A DNA stretch of 20,962 bases from a virus. Where the stretch lies: positions 1-20,962 of IMG/VR virus record IMGVR_UViG_3300048919_000068. The stretch is one strand, 5' to 3'. Position 1 is the stretch's first letter. Every line of letters begins with the position of its first letter. A program made the translations under genes and the position numbers. The notes beneath the pieces were generated by a model, which saw only the letters and a list, made by a program, of their open reading frames with translations, searched no databases and was not told where the DNA came from. Below, piece by piece: positions 13,044 to 19,049 of this stretch.

Positions 13044-13413
13044 CTTGGTTCCCCTCTCCTTCCTGACCCACCGCCAGTGCCTCTTCAATAGAATCCTCTG
13101 CTGACATGTAGTATTCTTTCTTTAGATGGAACAAAGTTGTCTCTAGGGCGCTGCGAAAACGTTCGTTCTCTTCCAGTAGATAAGCGATATATTCAGGAGC
13201 CTTGGCGATCAGGTCGGCATCTGAATCACGGATGTATACATACTCACCTTTGTTACTGAACACGTGACCCACTATGCTGTCCGGTGCTTTTAACTGCGGA
13301 TGGTCGTATGCTGTACCAATTAACGTTTCACCCAAACTCTTATCCCTGTATACCGCCCATGGACCTCGTGTAGCTGCCGCCAACGCTTGTTTGATTTTTT
13401 CCTGCTTACTCAT
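13024..13413 (-). CDS. hypothetical protein, Ea22-like pattern, 129 residues
   Basis: The product starts MSKQEKIKQALAAATRGPWA, runs through a beta part (LIGTAYDHPQLKAPDSIVGH), and has SDADLIAKAPEYIAYLLEEN at about residues 70-89, followed by a helical tail. The ATRGPW beginning and the 'DADLIAKAPEYI..LLEE' block are common in Ea22/ead-like phage accessory proteins, whose function is unknown. The ATG at 13411-13413 has GGGAGG about 10 bases upstream; the longer frame lacks a site. Its acidic tail overlaps the start of the next gene. Confidence 0.6.
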   Translation of the reverse strand: MSKQEKIKQALAAATRGPWAVYRDKSLGETLIGTAYDHPQLKAPDSIVGHVFSNKGEYVYIRDSDADLIAKAPEYIAYLLEENERFRSALETTLFHLKKEYYMSAEDSIEEALAVGQEGEGNQDANGEA

Positions 13414-13440
13414 GACTGCTCTTCCTCCCAAATGATCATT

Positions 13441-13456
13441 TCGAGGACTTCCTCGA
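13441..13456 (-). other. junction hairpin before the Ea22-like gene
   Basis: TCGAGG (13451-13456) pairs with CCTCGA (13441-13446), 4-base loop, just downstream of the previous stop codon. A 10-base perfect palindrome AATGATCATT (13431-13440) follows. The gene's GGGAGG site comes next. Confidence 0.5.
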
Positions 13457-13463
13457 TATGGTC

Positions 13464-13652
13464 CTAATCTTGAATCCACTCATACTCCATATAAAATTGC
13501 TGGGATAGCATCCGTTCACGCTCTCCACGTCCGTCTATTGGGTTGTAGTACACATGACCGTCTACACACTCACAGATGGCAAATACCTCGTCTCCGTCCT
13601 CAAGGTGTCTGTAAAAGCGTGCCAACCGACTCTTGATCGGTATGCCTGCCAT
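13464..13652 (-). CDS. hypothetical small protein, 62 residues
   Basis: A short protein starting MAGIPIKSRLARFYRHLEDG, with a CECVDGHVYYNP centre and an MEYEWIQD end. Two close cysteines (C-E-C) are the only notable residues. I use the ATG at 13650-13652, 7 bases after AAGGAGG, instead of the longer open frame, which reads back through the ribosome binding site and a hairpin. Function unknown. It lies between a Cys-rich protein gene and an Ea22-like gene in the early accessory run. Confidence 0.55.
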   Translation of the reverse strand: MAGIPIKSRLARFYRHLEDGDEVFAICECVDGHVYYNPIDGRGERERMLSQQFYMEYEWIQD

Positions 13653-13671
13653 CTGTATCCCTCCTTGGTAA

Positions 13672-13685
13672 GAGGCCGTAGCCTC
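13672..13685 (-). other. post-stop hairpin before the 62-residue gene
   Basis: GAGGC (13681-13685) pairs with GCCTC (13672-13676), loop TACG. Same stem as the hairpin at 12750-12763 with a different loop, and again starting within the TGA stop codon (TGAGGC). Confidence 0.55.
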
Positions 13686-13878
13686 AAAACTCTTCGCGTT
13701 TGCGTCCGCAGTCACGACAGATCTGATGTTCGATTGAACACTCATCACAATACGTTTCATGCTCACGAGTCGTATAAATCACCTTGCATTTTTTGCAACT
13801 CTCGGATTTTCTGGATGATCGACTAAACATCCTGTTCTGTTTACGTTCACATTCATCGCACAATACAGGAAATGACAT
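13684..13878 (-). CDS. Cys-rich zinc-ribbon-like protein, 64 residues
   Basis: Four CxxC pairs (C7/C10, C28/C31, C44/C47, C54/C57) in a 64-residue, strongly charged protein suggest two zinc-binding ribbons. The middle (FSRSSRKSESCKKCK) is basic, compatible with nucleic acid or protein binding. The start ATG has AAAGGAG 9 bases upstream, after a 6-bp hairpin. No enzyme motif is visible. Small zinc-ribbon proteins are common in phage early regions and some bind RNA polymerase or DNA, but the role here is not known. Confidence 0.65.
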   Translation of the reverse strand: MSFPVLCDECERKQNRMFSRSSRKSESCKKCKVIYTTREHETYCDECSIEHQICRDCGRKREEF

Positions 13879-13894
13879 GTGTTATCTCTCCTTT

Positions 13895-13912
13895 GGTGGG
13901 CCTAAACCCACC
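13895..13912 (-). other. junction hairpin before the zinc-ribbon gene
   Basis: GGTGGG (13907-13912) pairs with CCCACC (13895-13900) around a 6-base loop, 5 bases after the previous stop codon and touching the AAAGGAG site. Confidence 0.55.
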
Positions 13913-13917
13913 TTGAT

Positions 13918-14502
13918 TTATAATTTCTTTCCGCCGTGGCGGTGTGGTCGTGTAGCGTTGTATACCATCTTTTCCGCAATAGCATAGTCGAGGTCTATTC
14001 CGTTATATTCAGCAAGCTTGTATGTGTCATAAACCACCTTTGCGGTCGCTTGTTCAACTTCGTTCAAAAGTATTCCTGATATAGAGACATGCAACCATCC
14101 CACATTGTCACCAAACGGTACGTGACTTCGCATTGAAGAAGAAATATCAGTTTTGAACCTCTCATTCAGTAGCTCAGAAAACCTTTCTTTCATTTTCAAT
14201 TTACCAACCAAGTCATAAACCCTGATTACGATGTCTGCCAACTCAGATGGGATTCCGCAAGGCTTCCAATCATCAAATGGCTGTAATGCCATCGTTTTAA
14301 TCTGACCTGTCGAAGCATCTTTTTTCTCGTACCACACATCTGTAGGTTCGTGACCGTTTCGGAAGTCCTCCAGCGCTTCTGATGCCTCGGAGTGGATCAA
14401 GGCAACCAACTCTCCTAAGCTACGCTCTTCTTGCCACCAGCCTTTATCTACGGCGTTACCGTGTGCTACATTAACCCGATTAATGATTGTTTGTTTATCC
14501 AT
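13918..14502 (-). CDS. MazG-like nucleotide pyrophosphohydrolase
   Basis: The 194-residue protein matches the all-alpha NTP pyrophosphohydrolase (MazG-like) fold. These enzymes cleave NTPs or dNTPs to NMP and pyrophosphate with Mg ions. Metal-binding acids: E39 and E42 in LIHSEASEALEDFR, then E87 and D90 in PSELADIVIRVYDL. The C-terminal KMVYNATRPHRHGGKKL (about residues 178-194) is the usual ending 'K..YN..RP.RHGGK.L', which contacts substrate. An insertion between helices (residues 52-83) and a longer middle region make it bigger than minimal MazG proteins. I prefer the second ATG at 14500-14502 (AGGAG 9 bases upstream) over the one 6 bases earlier. Phage MazG proteins may shape nucleotide pools or lower alarmone levels. 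Confidence 0.85.
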   Translation of the reverse strand: MDKQTIINRVNVAHGNAVDKGWWQEERSLGELVALIHSEASEALEDFRNGHEPTDVWYEKKDASTGQIKTMALQPFDDWKPCGIPSELADIVIRVYDLVGKLKMKERFSELLNERFKTDISSSMRSHVPFGDNVGWLHVSISGILLNEVEQATAKVVYDTYKLAEYNGIDLDYAIAEKMVYNATRPHRHGGKKL

Positions 14503-14529
14503 GTTCATTCTCTCCTTTGGTATGTGGTG

Positions 14530-14550
14530 GGAAGAGGCTCTGCCCCTTCC
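14530..14550 (-). other. post-stop hairpin before the MazG-like gene
   Basis: GGAAGGGGC (14542-14550) pairs with GCCTCTTCC (14530-14538) over 9 bases (one G-U) with a 3-base loop. It begins directly after the TGA of the methyltransferase gene. No T run follows, so it is not a standard terminator. Confidence 0.6.
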
Positions 14551-15291
14551 TCAAAATAGTGTCAGTTGCATATTCTCAATCCGGCGTTGTCCTCCAGCCG
14601 CATATTCCGGGTCCTTCTCAATCACAATGTAATTCCGTCCCGTTCGCGCTGCAGCTACTGCTGTTGTACAACTTCCACCGCAGTTATCAAGCACCGTTTC
14701 GCCTGGATTGGTATACGTCTTGATAAAGTATTCGCACAGCTCCACAGGCTTCTGGTTCGGGTGTATGCGTTCTGTATCATCTTGGTTGACTACCGGGAAA
14801 TGTAGCACACTGCGCGGAAATCTCTCTGTGGTCCCAGCATTGTTAGGTGTGGATTTCCCTTCCCCATATACAGATGAAGTGTGCCTTGTTGTAGCTGCGT
14901 TCATCGGCTTGTGCCCCTGTGACATCTGAGGGTTGTAGATCGGCGGACGTTTGTAGAACACCAATATGTTCTCGTGAGCCTGCAGTGGCATCTTCTCTGC
15001 ATTCAGATGTCCAGTGGCTTTGTTCTTCTCCCAGATCCACTCGTACCGGAACAACCGCATGTTACTAGCTGCCAATGCCTTATCAAACGGTGCCTTGGCG
15101 AATAGGACGATTGCTCCATTTGCTTTGATCATCCGTTCATACGCTGCCCATAACCGATTAAACGGGATAACAGAGTCCCATGGGCTGCGTGTGGTGCCAT
15201 AGGGCAGATCACAGAAGATCATGTCTATGCTGCCGTCCGGCACATCCGGGAACACGTCAAAACAGTCTGCGTTGATAATCTGGTTGAGCAT
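14551..15291 (-). CDS. DNA methyltransferase (beta class, DLPY), clamp-binding C-terminus
   Basis: The 246-residue enzyme has the N6-adenine/N4-cytosine methyltransferase layout of the beta class. The catalytic motif DLPY is at residues 28-31 (in IFCDLPYGTTRSPWD), and the AdoMet-binding motif I near the C-terminus (VLDNCGGSCTTAVAAA, 200-215). HPNQKPVELCEYFI (177-190) precedes it as usual. The motif I loop reads GSCT instead of the normal GSGT/GSGS. The last five residues, QLTLF, match the beta-clamp-binding consensus. A phage orphan methyltransferase can protect DNA from host restriction; I see no restriction gene beside it. The target sequence cannot be read from the protein. Confidence 0.9.
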   Translation of the reverse strand: MLNQIINADCFDVFPDVPDGSIDMIFCDLPYGTTRSPWDSVIPFNRLWAAYERMIKANGAIVLFAKAPFDKALAASNMRLFRYEWIWEKNKATGHLNAEKMPLQAHENILVFYKRPPIYNPQMSQGHKPMNAATTRHTSSVYGEGKSTPNNAGTTERFPRSVLHFPVVNQDDTERIHPNQKPVELCEYFIKTYTNPGETVLDNCGGSCTTAVAAARTGRNYIVIEKDPEYAAGGQRRIENMQLTLF

Positions 15292-15319
15292 GTCTCTGCC
15301 CCTTCCTCTTTGGTATCCT

Positions 15320-15357
15320 GGGAGTGTGTCTGTACTCCCTTCCTGGGGATGATCCCC
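15320..15357 (-). other. tandem hairpins before the methyltransferase gene
   Basis: GGGG/CCCC (15345-15357, may extend to GGGAT) and GGGAGT/ACTCCC (15320-15339, 8-base loop) lie in the 72-base gap after the previous stop codon. No T run follows. They belong to the set of junction hairpins. Confidence 0.5.
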
Positions 15358-15363
15358 TACCCT

Positions 15364-16011
15364 TCAATCCACCTTCTGTTTCTTTTTTGCGGTCTTCCAG
15401 TCGCAATATGCTTGAGCATCTTTTTTGTCTTCAAAGTAAGTCCAATCGGTTACACTTTTGAAACCATTCTCTGGTTTGTACATCATGTGCCTGAAAATCT
15501 TTTCTTCGCGTTCATCGTCGTAATAATTCACTTGAACACTTCCATCAGGTGAATAATGTTCAAGAGATGTTGCCATTACTTCTCTGACCTTGTATGCATA
15601 GGTAAATTCTCGACAAGTGCAATCTTCTTTCGCTGGCTTACCTAACGGAGTAGTGTATGGGATACGTCTATCGTCATCACACTTGTCACACTTTGGTTTG
15701 CGTATCGGCACAGAATCAAATGTATAAATAGCTGCTTTATAGTCTTTCAACAACTCCGTTAATCTCATTTTTTTCGCTTCTTTCAAAGCATCCCGTTTGA
15801 CGCGTTCAAGTTCATGTTTTTCTGAATTCCGTTCCATTTCAATTTGCCGCATGCGTTTTTTTACAGGACGCAGTTCAGCATTTTCTTTACGCAACCGTTC
15901 AACTTCCTCTTGATGTTCCTGCTTAACTGCTGCCATCAATGACGCCTTAAATTCATCTATTTGACATTCGAACTCACTTGGTTCACGGTAAAAATCCTCG
16001 TATTTGTACAT
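15364..16011 (-). CDS. hypothetical coiled-coil protein with Cys cluster
   Basis: A 215-residue protein of unknown function. Residues 25-85 form a long, charged coiled coil (ELRPVKKRMRQIEMERNSEK is typical). C108/C111 and C131/C133 (KCDKCDD and EDCTCRE) suggest a zinc-binding knuckle. The C-terminal part has GSVQVNYYDDEREEKIFRHM and a basic tail KKKQKVD. The ATG at 16009-16011 has AAGGGAGG upstream; the longer open frame reads through the neighbouring gene's 3' end and has no site. Its order, coiled coil then zinc knuckle, suggests a scaffold- or nucleic acid-binding role, but no family is recognised. Confidence 0.65.
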   Translation of the reverse strand: MYKYEDFYREPSEFECQIDEFKASLMAAVKQEHQEEVERLRKENAELRPVKKRMRQIEMERNSEKHELERVKRDALKEAKKMRLTELLKDYKAAIYTFDSVPIRKPKCDKCDDDRRIPYTTPLGKPAKEDCTCREFTYAYKVREVMATSLEHYSPDGSVQVNYYDDEREEKIFRHMMYKPENGFKSVTDWTYFEDKKDAQAYCDWKTAKKKQKVD

Positions 16012-16036
16012 ATGGGTGTATCCTCCCTTAGATGGT

Positions 16037-16615
16037 TTAATAGCCCTCAACGTATTCGTAGGTGTTTGCTTCTGAATTGAATGTATAATAATCAGGAACT
16101 TCGCCTTCTCTGCATAACTCAAACGCCAGTTCGTACGCTTCTTTCGTTCCCGATTCATACTCTTGATTTTCTTTAATTTCACTATGTTTAAAACGATATA
16201 TTCCACAGTTGCTACTGCCTAAATCTTCATCCGCAAAACTGTATTCGATCTCAACCTCAGGGAATATCCATGCTATTTTTCTAATTAAGTCAGGTACTCC
16301 ACTCCAAGCAGTATCAAAGTAAATCGTGTCATTGCTGTTCCGTTGCCCTTGTTGGGCATAAGCGTTCCATTTCGTGCCCCAGTGTCTTCTAGCCCATCCA
16401 AGCGAGGTGTTATCTTCGCCCCATTGTTTTTCGTCTTGAAGAGTTATCCCTAAAACGTTAGGCGAATTTCCGAAGACCCATTTAGGCATTGGGGTAATCT
16501 TATTGAAATCAATGGAACCTATACCAAATTCGTCATTCTTGATAAATTCAAATACCTCTTTCACTTGATCCGCTGTTCCTGCTACCTTCAATTTGTTCGT
16601 TATATGATTTGGCAT
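16037..16615 (-). CDS. Api92-like (DUF1281-type) protein
   Basis: The 192-residue protein opens MPNHITNKLKVAGTADQVKEV and contains WARRHWGTKWNAYAQQ near residues 74-89. The 'MPNHI.N.L...G' start and the 'NWGTKW(N/D)' motif are the marks of the Api92-like family, which has a ferredoxin-like C-terminal domain and is spread over phages and plasmids; its function is not established. The remaining motifs include IYFDTAWSGVPDLIRKIAWIFP, a typical 'F.TAW..P' block for this family. The start ATG has AAGGGAG 9 bases upstream. It is one of the larger genes in the accessory run and is the first after the 56-residue ORF. Confidence 0.82.
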   Translation of the reverse strand: MPNHITNKLKVAGTADQVKEVFEFIKNDEFGIGSIDFNKITPMPKWVFGNSPNVLGITLQDEKQWGEDNTSLGWARRHWGTKWNAYAQQGQRNSNDTIYFDTAWSGVPDLIRKIAWIFPEVEIEYSFADEDLGSSNCGIYRFKHSEIKENQEYESGTKEAYELAFELCREGEVPDYYTFNSEANTYEYVEGY

Positions 16616-16643
16616 ATATGATCTCTCCCTTAGTTTTGGTGGG

Positions 16644-16814
16644 TTATGCGTTGTATTGGTGACTTCTCCGAACCTTTTTTCTCGGCTTAATCCACTCTGG
16701 TAGATCCCTTGGGAACACCAGATATACCTCCCCTATCACCTTGCCATTGTCGTCTTTGATAATGTCCCAAGGGATATCCGAAAAGTACGGGTCATATCGT
16801 TCTGGCTTGTGCAT
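16644..16814 (-). CDS. small hypothetical protein, 56 residues
   Basis: Short gene starting at the ATG at 16812-16814, with a GGAGG site 7 bases upstream, ending at TAA 16644-16646. The product begins MHKPERYDPYFSDIPWDIIK, has a short central strand (GKVIGEVYLVFPRDLPEW) and a basic end (KPRKKVRRSHQYNA). The codon use and good start site support translation. It fills the gap between the Cys-rich protein and the Api92-like gene. Family and function are not recognised; the basic tail could bind nucleic acid. Confidence 0.65.
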   Translation of the reverse strand: MHKPERYDPYFSDIPWDIIKDDNGKVIGEVYLVFPRDLPEWIKPRKKVRRSHQYNA

Positions 16815-16827
16815 GCTGTACCTCCAT

Positions 16828-17013
16828 TCATTTGGTTAGCTGCTTGCCAAGTTCTTGTATTTTCTGACCGGTTTCGCAATTTCGGTTACAATGGTTATCT
16901 ATTTTCGAAAAGTTGCTGCCGTGCTTTTTGGATAGTTCATAGTGCGTCTTGCATCCTTTGCATTTCTGACTCATTAGCAAATTTATTTTTGTCAAAGTAT
17001 CCAATCTGCTCAT
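16828..17013 (-). CDS. Cys-rich small protein
   Basis: A 61-residue basic protein with C18/C21 and C42/C46 (CKGCKTHYELSKKH and DNHCNRNCETGQ), compatible with one zinc site of C4 type. The end is a short helix (KIQELGKQLTK). Such small zinc-finger proteins are common in Bacillales phages, often next to sigma or nucleotide genes; function unknown. The start ATG overlaps the dUTPase stop codon by ATGA. A later ATG (residue 14) has no better ribosome site, so I keep the overlapping start. Confidence 0.6.
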   Translation of the reverse strand: MSRLDTLTKINLLMSQKCKGCKTHYELSKKHGSNFSKIDNHCNRNCETGQKIQELGKQLTK

Positions 17014-17465
17014 ATGCCTGTGTGACCGAATCCACCGTCACCGCGTTCACTCTCACTCAATTCTTCCGTTTCCTCAAACGACACCCTTACCACCGGTGCA
17101 ATAACTCCTTGTGCTATCTTCATGCCTTTTTCGATCAGTATGTCCGTGTCATTTCCAAAGATAGATTGCAAGTCACCGCCGTTAAAAATGTGATCCACAA
17201 TGATTCCGACCTCACCACGATAACTGGAGTCAATCGTGCCAAGTTGCACTCGTAACTGCGAATTGAGTGTCACTCCTGACCGCGGTCTGATCTGCATCTC
17301 ATAGCCTTCTGGTATCTCAAACGCAAGGCCAGTTAACACTTTTCTTGTCTCTCCAGCTGGGATAATCACATCCTGTAATGCGACCAGATCAAAGCCGGAG
17401 TCTCCTGGTCTGGCGTAAACAGGTATTTTCGCTTCCGGGTTTGCTTTTTTGATTTTTACGTTCAT
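17010..17465 (-). CDS. dut: dUTPase (trimeric type)
   Basis: The 151-residue enzyme hydrolyses dUTP to dUMP and pyrophosphate, keeping uracil out of DNA and feeding thymidylate synthase. All five trimeric dUTPase motifs are present in order: PGDSGFDLVA (20-29), PRSG (61-64), GTIDSSYRGEVG (76-87, with catalytic D79 and Y82), KGMKIAQGVI (113-122) and RGDGGFGHTG (141-150), the last closing over the active site. Its length is typical for the family. The start overlaps the stop of the sigma factor gene by 4 bases and its own stop overlaps the next gene, so the three are translated in a coupled way. Confidence 0.96.
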   Translation of the reverse strand: MNVKIKKANPEAKIPVYARPGDSGFDLVALQDVIIPAGETRKVLTGLAFEIPEGYEMQIRPRSGVTLNSQLRVQLGTIDSSYRGEVGIIVDHIFNGGDLQSIFGNDTDILIEKGMKIAQGVIAPVVRVSFEETEELSESERGDGGFGHTGI

Positions 17466-18082
17466 TTTGATATCCTCATTTCGTTGTTATATGAATTATC
17501 TTGATTATTAAATTCTGAAAATTTAGACCGGATGGTGGTTGTTTTTTTCCAAAGGTATTGTCTTGATATACCCAATTTTGCAGCGACTTCCGTTTGTTTT
17601 AGACCTTGTATCAACCATGAAACGATCTTTTTTTCTTCGTTTGATAAAATTTCGAAGAATAGATTGTTAACTAGGTAACTTAGATCGTCATTTGAAGGTA
17701 ATTTATTTTGAATTTCTTCTGAATTTTCTGAATCTGGGTTGCTCCAGTTTAGAGAAACCAGTACCATTTCTTGAATTGATAATTTTTCTTTTCTTGGTAT
17801 ACGGATAATGTTAATCTTATCTCGGATGAACCGGCTAATTTCATTACGCATAATGTTAACCGCAAATGTTTTAAACTGAGCCTCATGCTTTGTTGGGTCG
17901 TATGAGTTAAACGCCTTTACAAGCCCCACGAAAGCTTCTCCAACAAAGTCTCCATACTCTACGCTGTAGTGCTTACAATAGCTGGTGTAATCATAAGCAA
18001 CCTTTCTAGCAAGGTACATATACTCTGGAATAACTTCATCTTTGTGACCAAGGTGAGGGTTGAAGTCGTTTATCCGTTTCAT
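17462..18082 (-). CDS. phage sigma-70 family transcription factor
   Basis: A 206-residue two-domain sigma factor. Region 2 is at about residues 43-88: EYGDFVGEAFVGLVKAFNSY, then FKTFAVNIMRNEISRFIRDK, the canonical core-binding and -10 recognition pattern with its aromatic/basic helix. Region 4 is at about 146-188, ILSNEEKKIVSWLIQGLKQT then AAKLGISRQYLWKKTTTI, a helix-turn-helix for the -35 element. A polar, acidic linker lies between. It lacks region 1 and is shorter than host SigA, so it resembles phage or sporulation-type alternative sigma factors. It likely redirects host RNA polymerase to phage middle or late promoters, though no consensus for it can be derived here. It overlaps the resolvase and dUTPase genes by 4 bases each. 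Confidence 0.88.
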   Translation of the reverse strand: MKRINDFNPHLGHKDEVIPEYMYLARKVAYDYTSYCKHYSVEYGDFVGEAFVGLVKAFNSYDPTKHEAQFKTFAVNIMRNEISRFIRDKINIIRIPRKEKLSIQEMVLVSLNWSNPDSENSEEIQNKLPSNDDLSYLVNNLFFEILSNEEKKIVSWLIQGLKQTEVAAKLGISRQYLWKKTTTIRSKFSEFNNQDNSYNNEMRISK

Positions 18083-18618
18083 TTTCCTCTACCTTTTTTC
18101 TTCTTTGGTTTAGGTCCTTCTAAAATTGATTCTAAGACTTCTTTTTCGTATTTGGCATTCATAGTATTAAATGATAGAGAATGGGCTATCTGAGCCAGAA
18201 CATATGCGTCACGCACGTTGTCCGAATCGTGTTCATAACCCCACTTTTTAAAAATAGGCAATACCATATTTGCTTTATCTACTGTGCCCTTGCCAGAAGC
18301 GAACTTTTTTACTTGGGTCGGTGTTGCTTCGATGAATTGTATGCCCCTGTTATTAAGTTGGAATCTTATCGCAAAACCAATACCATATTGGGTGCTAACA
18401 CCTGAGCCTGAAGATCCGAATGAAAAACCTTCAATCATTACATTTGCTTCGTCTGGAATTAAACTTACAATTTGGTCAGCATATTCCCACAATTCCGCTG
18501 GAGTAGATTTGATTCCAGTTTCAAGTTCCATTTCAATTTGTTCAATCACATTGCCTTCACTGTCCAATCCAACCAACCCAGTTTTAGTACTCGGATCAAT
18601 CCCGTATGCTAATGTCAT
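18079..18618 (-). CDS. RuvC-like Holliday junction resolvase
   Basis: The 179-residue protein (start at 18616-18618, GGAGG 7 bases upstream) has the RNase H fold of RuvC-type resolvases. Metal-binding acids are D8 in YGIDPSTKTGLVGLD, E63 in VMIEGF, and the D133/D137 cluster in HDSDNVRDAYVLAQIA. Between them lies FIEATPTQVKKFASGKGTVD, the 'P...VKK...G.G.A.K' element near residues 96-114 that in this group positions the branch-cutting helix. A basic tail (PKPKKKKGRGK) probably binds DNA. It would resolve branched replication or recombination intermediates so that concatemers can be packaged. Its gene is the start of a coupled trio with sigma factor and dUTPase. Confidence 0.88.
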   Translation of the reverse strand: MTLAYGIDPSTKTGLVGLDSEGNVIEQIEMELETGIKSTPAELWEYADQIVSLIPDEANVMIEGFSFGSSGSGVSTQYGIGFAIRFQLNNRGIQFIEATPTQVKKFASGKGTVDKANMVLPIFKKWGYEHDSDNVRDAYVLAQIAHSLSFNTMNAKYEKEVLESILEGPKPKKKKGRGK

Positions 18619-18636
18619 ATTGCTTCCTCCGCTCAT

Positions 18637-18912
18637 TTATATTCCCCATATACCACCTGGACGGGATTTGATGTATCCATATCTCGATTGGTCCATAGCA
18701 AGAATCATTAATTCGTCTGTTCCTCGCTGAAAGTACTCAGACATTTGATGAATGCTGTAACCTTTCCTCCACATATCTCTGAATTCTTTAACATCCCTTT
18801 TTTCCCAGATAAAATTTATTTCCTCACAAGCAATATAAATTTTAGGACTTTGATACTCGATGGCCTTACGTTTCACTTCCCGTTCCCAAAAATTTCGGTC
18901 CGCTATTGCCAC
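18637..18912 (-). CDS. helix-turn-helix protein, GTG start
   Basis: A 91-residue protein ending KSRPGGIWGI. The region DVKEFRDMWRKGYSIHQMSE plus YFQRGTDELMILAMD (about 40-74) forms a helix-turn-helix like those of small phage DNA-binding proteins in Bacillales phages. The first 35 residues are helical. The start is a GTG with GGAG 9 bases upstream and lies inside the preceding gene (47-base overlap). It may be a small regulator or a replisome accessory. It sits between the helicase partner gene and the resolvase; the exact role is not clear. Confidence 0.68.
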   Translation of the reverse strand: MAIADRNFWEREVKRKAIEYQSPKIYIACEEINFIWEKRDVKEFRDMWRKGYSIHQMSEYFQRGTDELMILAMDQSRYGYIKSRPGGIWGI

Positions 18913-19036
18913 TGCCCACCACTCCGATCCGTTTCAAAATTTGTTTGGCTGCATGTATGCGAAAGTCATAGTCCAATTCAGACTTCATAACCGTTTCAAT
19001 CAATTCAATATCAGTCATATTTTCCAAAGGTTTCAT
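18866..19036 (-). CDS. hypothetical small protein next to helicase, 56 residues
   Basis: A short helical protein, MKPLENMTDIELIETVMKSE then DYDFRIHAAKQILKRIGVV and a polar end (SGNSGPKFLGTGSET). The ATG at 19034-19036 has GAGGTG 6 bases upstream. I prefer it to the longer open frame, which has no site. It overlaps the following HTH gene by 47 bases in another frame. Function unknown; its position directly after the helicase gene suggests a replication accessory. Confidence 0.5.
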   Translation of the reverse strand: MKPLENMTDIELIETVMKSELDYDFRIHAAKQILKRIGVVGSGNSGPKFLGTGSET

Positions 19037-19049
19037 CCTCTTCACCTCG

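Noticed and set aside
16809-17255. Plus-strand open frame of 148 codons
   Set aside because: It mirrors dUTPase, which has all five motifs on the minus strand; the plus product is Cys/Phe/Ser-rich with no recognisable domain.
18284-18730. Plus-strand open frame of 148 codons
   Set aside because: A shadow of the resolvase gene; no start signal, and low-complexity composition.
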